Of a stretch of DNA of 11,906 nucleotides, positions 6,982-11,906 are shown piece after piece. The translations under genes were made by a program, and so were the position numbers. The notes under the pieces are model-generated. The model was not told the origin of the DNA. It was given only the letters and a program-made list of their open reading frames with translations, and did no database searches. Origin of the DNA: a bacterium (GTDB lineage: Bacteria; Cyanobacteriota; Vampirovibrionia; Gastranaerophilales; Gastranaerophilaceae); NCBI GenBank assembly GCA_017541565.1, contig JAFXYU010000089.1:1-11906 (forward strand). The letters run 5' to 3'. Position 1 is the stretch's first letter. Each line of letters opens with the position of its first letter.

Positions 6982-8399
6982 TAGTCATCCCCTCCTTCCT
7001 TCAATACGGCATTTCTTATTTGGCTTTTGATTTCTTCGACATTAACCCTGTTTTTTAATTCGCCAAGATTCTTATCAAAGGTTTCATCAATCATTTTATT
7101 CATTTCTTCAATTTTCTTGTCCATCTCTTTTTTCTTAGCAGACATTTCCGGCATAATCTTTTCCATAATTCTCGGATATGCCCAGTTGAGGAATCCGCAA
7201 GTCAGAGGCAACGTCGCCAGCGTAACGACAAGTCCCATCTGAGTATTCATTGTCTTAAACACTCTTTTTGCATCTGAAGTTCTTGAGCGTACAAGTTTTT
7301 TAACCTTTACATTATGTAAAATTTCTTCAAATGTAGTTCCTATATTTTTGATTGATGTAAAGTCTTTTTGTTGGTTTGCAGTTTCGTACTCTCTCATTAC
7401 TTCCAATTTCTTGACAATATTTTCAGCAATCTCTTTTGCATCAAATCCGTCACGGAATTTAGCATCCAGCCCTAAATCTTTGATTAACTGGGTAGTATTT
7501 TCTACGGTACAAGTATCAATTGCCTTTTGGACACTTGCATTTTTAGAGCACAAGAATCGCGTAATATATTTTGCAACTGCTTCTGAAATTACATCCGCTT
7601 CGACCATTCTTTCGGCAGTTTCCTGAATCAAAACCTGTTTTTCTTTGCCGAGAGTTTTTGCTTTACCGTCAAGCATTTTTTCAAGGTGTTTTTTCAATTT
7701 TGTTGACCAAATGTCATCAATTTTTTTGCCGAATTTCTTTTCAATTTCTTCTTTATTGTTGGTTTTAAATTCATCAAAGAAGGAATCTTTAGCCTTATCA
7801 AGATAATCCTGACAAACAAGTTCTTTAAATTCTATCGTTTTATCTTTATACAACTTTCTGTATTTTGAAACTACTTCTTTTTCTGCCGCTATTTGACGTC
7901 TTTCAATTTCGGCTTTTACCTGTTTTTTATCCCATTCAGGATGTTCTCGTGTAATAATCGGTTTCAAATATTTTTCATGCGGTTTTGCTCTCAAATCTGC
8001 CCGTTTGGAAAGTGCAGGTGTTCCGTCAGCATTGGAAGTACTTGCTTTGCTTGCCATATAATCATTAAACCATTTAGTTATGGTAAGTTGCGTTACAACC
8101 GCAATAATTGCGGAAATCGGCTGACGCCAAGCCGAATACGCTTTTGTTTTTTCATCTTCTTTTGAAAACGGGTTAAATGCTATAAAAAGCGGACAAACAA
8201 CTGCCGTCCCGACTGCAGTAACTAAAATATTAAGCGCCTCGCCCTGATTGTCACCTACATATTCCAAAAATTTTGCGAATTTATTGGAGTTTCTGTTCAA
8301 ATGGTTAATAATGTCAGGACTCAGTCCCTTGTTTCTGAACGCAGGGGCGCTGTAATTCTGTCTTTCATAGACGTTAGCGTTTAATTTGTCTACTTTCAT
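6981..8399 (-). CDS. Membrane-anchored coiled-coil protein of unknown function, first gene of an overlapping pair
   Basis: 472 residues, no recognised enzyme motif. Visible layout: soluble N-terminal ~50 residues with a SAPAFRNKG segment; hydrophobic segments at 55-75 and 93-109; a long, highly charged helical body (about 130-380) rich in Lys and Glu; a third hydrophobic segment at 385-407 (VVTLATLPLTCGFLNW); and a C-terminal coiled-coil-like helix (415-460) with M/I/E/K heptads. This suggests membrane anchors at both ends with a large, probably cytoplasmic, helical domain between. The C-terminal hydrophobic-then-PRIMEKIMPE arrangement is echoed in the partner protein (PLVATPMASYFKGKLEK), which may mean a shared domain. 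Only a weak ribosome binding site (GAAGAACGG) precedes the ATG, far weaker than that of the partner. The next gene overlaps by one base. Lineage-specific family likely; function unknown. Confidence 0.8.
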   Translation of the reverse strand: MKVDKLNANVYERQNYSAPAFRNKGLSPDIINHLNRNSNKFAKFLEYVGDNQGEALNILVTAVGTAVVCPLFIAFNPFSKEDEKTKAYSAWRQPISAIIAVVTQLTITKWFNDYMASKASTSNADGTPALSKRADLRAKPHEKYLKPIITREHPEWDKKQVKAEIERRQIAAEKEVVSKYRKLYKDKTIEFKELVCQDYLDKAKDSFFDEFKTNNKEEIEKKFGKKIDDIWSTKLKKHLEKMLDGKAKTLGKEKQVLIQETAERMVEADVISEAVAKYITRFLCSKNASVQKAIDTCTVENTTQLIKDLGLDAKFRDGFDAKEIAENIVKKLEVMREYETANQQKDFTSIKNIGTTFEEILHNVKVKKLVRSRTSDAKRVFKTMNTQMGLVVTLATLPLTCGFLNWAYPRIMEKIMPEMSAKKKEMDKKIEEMNKMIDETFDKNLGELKNRVNVEEIKSQIRNAVLKEGGDD

Positions 8400-8569
8400 A
8401 ACCGTTCTTCAATCTTTTACTGATACACACAAATGGGATATCTTCCTATATATATAAAAACACAAAAGTAATTAAAATTGCCATGCCAGAGGTGAATTAT
8501 TACGAAATATTACAAATTAAGATAATTCATTAAACAAGCCTAAAAACGACTATTTTTGTACAAATATAA

Positions 8570-8592
8570 GGGGACGACCTTCGGTCGTCCCC
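8570..8592 (-). terminator. GC-rich hairpin terminator of the RTX gene
   Basis: GGGGACGACC (8570-8579) and GGTCGTCCCC (8583-8592) are perfect reverse complements, giving a 10-bp stem with a three-base loop. On the minus strand it is followed by TTATATTTGT, a loose U tract, and it begins 16 bases after the RTX stop codon. It stands out as the only strongly GC-rich stretch in an AT-rich spacer, and should insulate the downstream membrane-pair genes. Confidence 0.8.
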
Positions 8593-8608
8593 CTAACATT
8601 AAAAACAT

Positions 8609-8797
8609 CTAAGCCGCAGTCCACATTGCAGAGGCGTTCGTTTGAATTGCCGCAACGAGCGTATCAATATTTCCTGCCTGCTCGGTATCTGCAATAACTG
8701 CGCTTACACTGTCGTAGTTATTGGTTGAAAGCCATGCCGCAGTTTGCTGTGCAATTGTTGCAATCTGTGCGGAGGTTATTTTGTATCCGTCAGATGT
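8609..8797 (-). other. C-terminal tail of the RTX protein, likely type I secretion signal region
   Basis: The last ~62 residues contain no RTX repeat and consist of three short Ala/Thr-rich helices (AQIATIAQQTAAWLS, YDSVSAVIADTEQ, IDTLVAAIQTNASA). Tails of this style, with a xxAAWLSxxxYxSVxxxI pattern, are what I know from RTX proteins exported by ABC-type secretion. The assignment as secretion signal is by family analogy. Confidence 0.5.
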
Positions 8798-11700
8798 CCA
8801 TATATTTTCGATTTCGTTATTTTTGATATAAATTCCGTTTGCAAAATCTCCTGTTTTCAGTGAATTTTTGCCTTCGTTGTTTGTTACAATAACGTCATAA
8901 TCACATTCAGAAGGATTTTCCGGATTGTATGATTTTACATTTACAAACAGATAAGTGTTCAAATTACCACCAATACTGTATCTTCCGTCAATCGTTCCAT
9001 AGCTGTTGGTGATTGTTAATGAATCTCCGTTTCCGCCTTTATCGTCAATGATTGTTTTTTGGTCAAGGTAAGCATTATAGTAATCATTTCCGTTTGCTGC
9101 ATATGATGAAACGTAGTTTGTCTCGGATTGAGCATAAATTGTATTACTTTCACCATAGGCTTTTACTACATCAACCGTTCCGGCTGTCGGGTCTTTTTTG
9201 TTTGTATAGTTTTCGACTGCCGGGTTGAAGTTTGTATATATAGATGTCCAGCTTCCGTTACTTACGATTGTATCACTGCCTTCTCTGCCAAAGAAAACGT
9301 TATTGTTATTATTTCCAAATATTAAGTCGTTATTTTCCGTACCTTCAACCGTTGTGGTTAAAGAAGTTCTTAAACCGTTTTCTGCCAAAACATCTGATAG
9401 ATTTCTTATACATGCATAATCTGTTTGAGCAGATATTTGAATATTATTCATCTGTTCAGAGCTTACATTGCTAAAGTAATTTTCTATAAGAACAGAATCC
9501 TGAAATTCATTATCCACCTTGTTGTACAGTATCTTCAGACCGCAGCCTTCAATATCATAAGCCATATCTGAATATTTTATATTATCGTTGAATTGTAAAC
9601 TGACTTGTCCGCTTCCATGTTGCGGGATTAAGATATCGTGTCCGTCACCTTTGTAAAAATGGTATGTGGTCGGGTATTCGGTATTTTGACCTCCGATAAG
9701 TATATCATTACCGCCGTTTCCTTTTATTGTACAGTAGGATTCGTTAGTACCAATAATTATATCATCACCGTCTCCCCCGTTATATCCGGTTGAGTTTCCG
9801 TATCTTACGGTTTTGATGTCACCATTACTGTCCTGTACCATGACGTTTTTATCGCTGTCATATAAAGTATAAACTTTTGCGTTATTATTGTATACGCCCA
9901 GATTTCCGTCAGGTAATTTGTGGAAAGTTAAATTGTTATCATAAGTTAAATCATTATTAAATTCATAATTTTCAAAAATGGCAGTTGCTGTTTTTGAATT
10001 AGCAGGAATTATAAATTTATTATCATCAGTCGGATATACCACAAAATCCGCATTGGAATTCAGGTATTCAGTTAAATTTATAATACCGCTCTCATAAGGT
10101 TTGTCGTTATTTTTTATACGAATATTAGGTTTCAGGTAACCCACACTTTCGCCGGATGAATATAAACAATCTTCAATAGTCAGAACCTGTTCGCCGCGTT
10201 TCAATATTAAGTCTGTTCCGCGAACTTCAAATGAATCAAAATTGATATCATCAGCAGTTGCTGCATCCATTCTTAAGTTTATTCCCTGAGTCCAGGATGC
10301 ATTTTTAATAGTCAAGTTGCCTTCCCCTGACAGGAATGTTATCCACGTTGTTCCGTTTGCGTCGTTTAAATCAACAACGTCGTTACCCTCTCCTGTTTTT
10401 ACATGCTGATAATATCCTGAACCTACGGAAATAGTATCATCTGAATATGTTCCGAAAACGTAATCGCTTTGACTTGTTCCGTTTTGACCTTCTGAGATTT
10501 TTACAATATTTACAGGAAAATCATTTGAGCCGTTAACGCGTGTATTGGTTGAAACAGTTCCATTCTTATTTCCGTTATCCAGATAATATTCTTCAACAAT
10601 GATGACATCTCCGGTTGCATTTCCATTGTTATCGAGAAGTTTAACTTCAAGATTTGTACCGTTTTTAACTCCGACATACCCGCAGGAAGCGTCAGTATAA
10701 ATATCAAGGTAGTTGTCATTTGAATGCATACCTTTAATTGTGACTTTTCCGTCGCCTTTCATCAAGTGTACTTCAGTGTTTCCCTGTTTTTCTGCACTTA
10801 TGTTAACGATATCGTTGTCACCTGTGCCGGCAAAAACTTCTACAAAGTGGTTTCCTGCACCAATATTGATTGTGTCATTGCCATTACCGCCATATACGGT
10901 TGTGGTTGTATATAAATTGGCATTTACATTAACGGTATCGTCACCCTCCCCGCCGTATACAGTTCCGCTGCTTCCGGTTGCATTAATTTCATCATTGCCT
11001 GCGCCTGCAAAAACGACATTATAATTGCCGGAAACGGTTATTGTATCATCTCCGGAGCTGCCGCAAACAAATTTATTGTCTTCTGAAGTTTCTGTCGGAG
11101 TGTTATTAATGTTTCCTATATCTACGCTGCTGCCGTTTACAACAAAATTTTTAATTGAGTTTTTAGCGTTAACTCCTGTTATTCTGCCTTTTTTATCAAC
11201 AGTGTAATAATCCTTGATTGTTATCTGGTCATCTTTTGTATACTTGATAATCAAATCTTTGTTATTCTTTTTTGTTCCCTGTTCATAGGTAAATGAAGAT
11301 AAATCAGCATCATTAATTTGTATTGTATCTTCGCCTTTTCCGCTGTATACGGTGTCTTTTCCGTCGCCCGCATTGAAAACAAAGGTCGTATTACTGTTTG
11401 CGGTTGTACTTGCGTAGAGTTTGTCGTTACCTGTTCCGCCGGTAATTTCTTCCGTCATACCTGTTCCGGCTTTTATTGTGTCGGAATAGTTTGTATCTAT
11501 GATTGTATCATTACCTGCGCCGCCGTTTATCGTAAGCCCTTTCTTTGTCCAGTCGGTTTGTATGACGGTTTTCTTTTTATCTTTGAATAGTTTGTAATCA
11601 TCCTTACGGTTAATATAGTCGTTATGGTAAGTTCCTGCGTTTGAAGCTGCAACGATTTCACTTCTCAAATCTTGTGTAACCGAGTCTGATAACTTTAATT

Positions 11701-11906
11701 CAACCGAGGATGTGTCTGCAACCTTTTTGGTTTTATTATTTGTAACATCTTTTGTACCTAAGTTTACGATGGTAAATTCTTTTTCGTTAACTCCGTCATT
11801 TACCGCAACAACGAGGTCTTTTCCGCTGATTCTGTATGATACATTGTCAGGGTTTGATGTTATATTTGAAACATCAATTGTTAAATTTTCACCTTTTGTA
11901 AGATAA
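8609..11906 (-). CDS. Giant RTX (haemolysin-type calcium-binding repeat) protein, C-terminal 1098 residues, 5' end outside window
   Basis: Probable secreted, calcium-binding repeat protein. The reading frame stays open to the right edge: the first whole codon is TAT at 11905-11903 and 79 more residues precede the TTG at 11668, so that TTG is internal and the start lies outside the window. Residue numbers here count from 11905. Nonapeptide RTX repeats of GGxGxDxΦx type occur in five clusters: about 127-197, 280-369, 482-514, 705-759 and 853-881. Typical units are GGAGNDTII, GGEGDDTVN, GGNGNDTIN and GNGGNDILI. Between clusters lie segments resembling the haemolysin-type calcium-binding-related domain, e.g. 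DLIIKYTKDDQITIKDYY. The last ~60 residues (SAQIATIAQQTAAWLST to the stop TAG) form the helical tail common on type I-secreted RTX proteins. No transporter genes are in view. Adhesin, S-layer-like protein or toxin are all possible; no enzyme domain is visible in this part. Confidence 0.9.
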   Translation of the reverse strand, partial: YLTKGENLTIDVSNITSNPDNVSYRISGKDLVVAVNDGVNEKEFTIVNLGTKDVTNNKTKKVADTSSVELKLSDSVTQDLRSEIVAASNAGTYHNDYINRKDDYKLFKDKKKTVIQTDWTKKGLTINGGAGNDTIIDTNYSDTIKAGTGMTEEITGGTGNDKLYASTTANSNTTFVFNAGDGKDTVYSGKGEDTIQINDADLSSFTYEQGTKKNNKDLIIKYTKDDQITIKDYYTVDKKGRITGVNAKNSIKNFVVNGSSVDIGNINNTPTETSEDNKFVCGSSGDDTITVSGNYNVVFAGAGNDEINATGSSGTVYGGEGDDTVNVNANLYTTTTVYGGNGNDTINIGAGNHFVEVFAGTGDNDIVNISAEKQGNTEVHLMKGDGKVTIKGMHSNDNYLDIYTDASCGYVGVKNGTNLEVKLLDNNGNATGDVIIVEEYYLDNGNKNGTVSTNTRVNGSNDFPVNIVKISEGQNGTSQSDYVFGTYSDDTISVGSGYYQHVKTGEGNDVVDLNDANGTTWITFLSGEGNLTIKNASWTQGINLRMDAATADDINFDSFEVRGTDLILKRGEQVLTIEDCLYSSGESVGYLKPNIRIKNNDKPYESGIINLTEYLNSNADFVVYPTDDNKFIIPANSKTATAIFENYEFNNDLTYDNNLTFHKLPDGNLGVYNNNAKVYTLYDSDKNVMVQDSNGDIKTVRYGNSTGYNGGDGDDIIIGTNESYCTIKGNGGNDILIGGQNTEYPTTYHFYKGDGHDILIPQHGSGQVSLQFNDNIKYSDMAYDIEGCGLKILYNKVDNEFQDSVLIENYFSNVSSEQMNNIQISAQTDYACIRNLSDVLAENGLRTSLTTTVEGTENNDLIFGNNNNNVFFGREGSDTIVSNGSWTSIYTNFNPAVENYTNKKDPTAGTVDVVKAYGESNTIYAQSETNYVSSYAANGNDYYNAYLDQKTIIDDKGGNGDSLTITNSYGTIDGRYSIGGNLNTYLFVNVKSYNPENPSECDYDVIVTNNEGKNSLKTGDFANGIYIKNNEIENIWTSDGYKITSAQIATIAQQTAAWLSTNNYDSVSAVIADTEQAGNIDTLVAAIQTNASAMWTAA
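9629..9793 (-). repeat. Fourth RTX nonapeptide cluster
   Basis: Encodes YNGGDGDDIIIG, GNGGNDILIGG and YKGDGHDILI, again followed by a haemolysin-type-related segment (LKILYNK ... DSVLIENYF). The RTX consensus is well kept here compared with the sparse third (10364-10462) and fifth (9263-9349) clusters. Confidence 0.8.
10799..11068 (-). repeat. Main RTX nonapeptide cluster
   Basis: Encodes the densest run of calcium-binding RTX units, from VCGSSGDDTI through AGAGNDEIN, GGEGDDTVN and GGNGNDTIN to GTGDNDIVN. Expected to form a parallel beta-roll with calcium in the GGxGxD turns. Some units have lost glycines (GDNDIV), so binding is probably uneven. Confidence 0.85.
11315..11527 (-). repeat. First visible RTX nonapeptide cluster
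   Basis: Encodes NGGAGNDTIID, NYSDTIKAGTG, GGTGNDKLYA, AGDGKDTVYSG and GKGEDTIQI. It is followed directly by the best haemolysin-type-related segment (11114-11266), giving the cluster-then-domain order that recurs along the protein. Confidence 0.8.

Noticed and set aside
8483..8533. Plus-strand 16-codon ORF reading MPEVNYYEILQIKIIH, like the first residues of a DnaJ J-domain (YYEILGV).
   Set aside because: Only about seven residues match, no ribosome binding site precedes it, the HPD region and helices II-III are absent, and nothing J-like follows on any frame. Chance resemblance is the simpler explanation, though a decayed dnaJ remnant cannot be excluded.
10713..11207. Open frames on the plus strand across the RTX repeats.
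   Set aside because: They are antisense shadows of the repetitive GGxGxD coding region, whose biased codons suppress stops; translations are low-complexity and lack start signals.
9263..11527. Regularly spaced similar DNA words that could suggest a CRISPR or tandem-repeat array.
   Set aside because: The repeats are imperfect, vary in spacing, and translate into RTX nonapeptides; there are no identical direct repeats separated by unique spacers.
11712..11906. Plus-strand open frame reaching the right edge.
   Set aside because: It lies opposite the RTX coding frame, which is open across the same bases and whose residues continue the recurring segment seen in the rest of the protein.

Overview
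This AT-rich window carries eight protein-coding genes plus one likely 43-codon small gene, and I found no tRNA, rRNA, insertion sequence or CRISPR array. The source is probably a diderm, host-associated bacterium. My best guess is a gut Gastranaerophilales (Melainabacteria/Vampirovibrionia) genome. That guess rests on the low GC, the paired membrane proteins of unknown function (6361-8399) whose style I associate with that group, and a giant RTX protein of the type I secretion kind, which implies an outer membrane. It is an inference from memory; other AT-rich diderms remain possible.

Layout. (1) 1-1681, minus strand: a PAP2-family membrane phosphatase followed 34 bases later by a D-Ala-D-Ala dipeptidase (VanX/DdpX type) with a signal peptide. 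The dipeptidase runs off the left edge. Together they look like a small envelope operon. (2) 1682-1782: a divergent promoter region with readable -35/-10 boxes for both directions. The rightward promoter sits so close to the next ATG that the mRNA may be leaderless. (3) 1783-4581, plus strand: a cytoplasmic family-35 beta-galactosidase and a 121-residue conserved-looking protein, 15 bases apart. (4) 4582-4900: a 43-codon minus-strand ORF with a good ribosome binding site, then a perfect 15-bp inverted repeat that can terminate transcription from both sides. (5) 4901-6286, minus: an organophosphate:phosphate antiporter of the GlpT/UhpT family. (6) 6361-8399, minus: two membrane proteins of unknown function that overlap by one base (TAATG). 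(7) 8400-8608: a non-coding spacer with a strong GC-rich hairpin terminator. (8) 8609 to the right edge, minus: the C-terminal 1098 residues of a giant RTX-repeat protein, still open at the window edge.

Working together: genes 1-2 probably act at the periplasmic face on lipid-linked phosphates and cell-wall dipeptide; genes 3-4 on galactoside breakdown; the antiporter imports a phosphorylated C3 or C6 compound in exchange for phosphate. The RTX protein is likely secreted and calcium-binding. The least described parts are the overlapping membrane pair and the roughly 200-residue super-repeat of the RTX protein.
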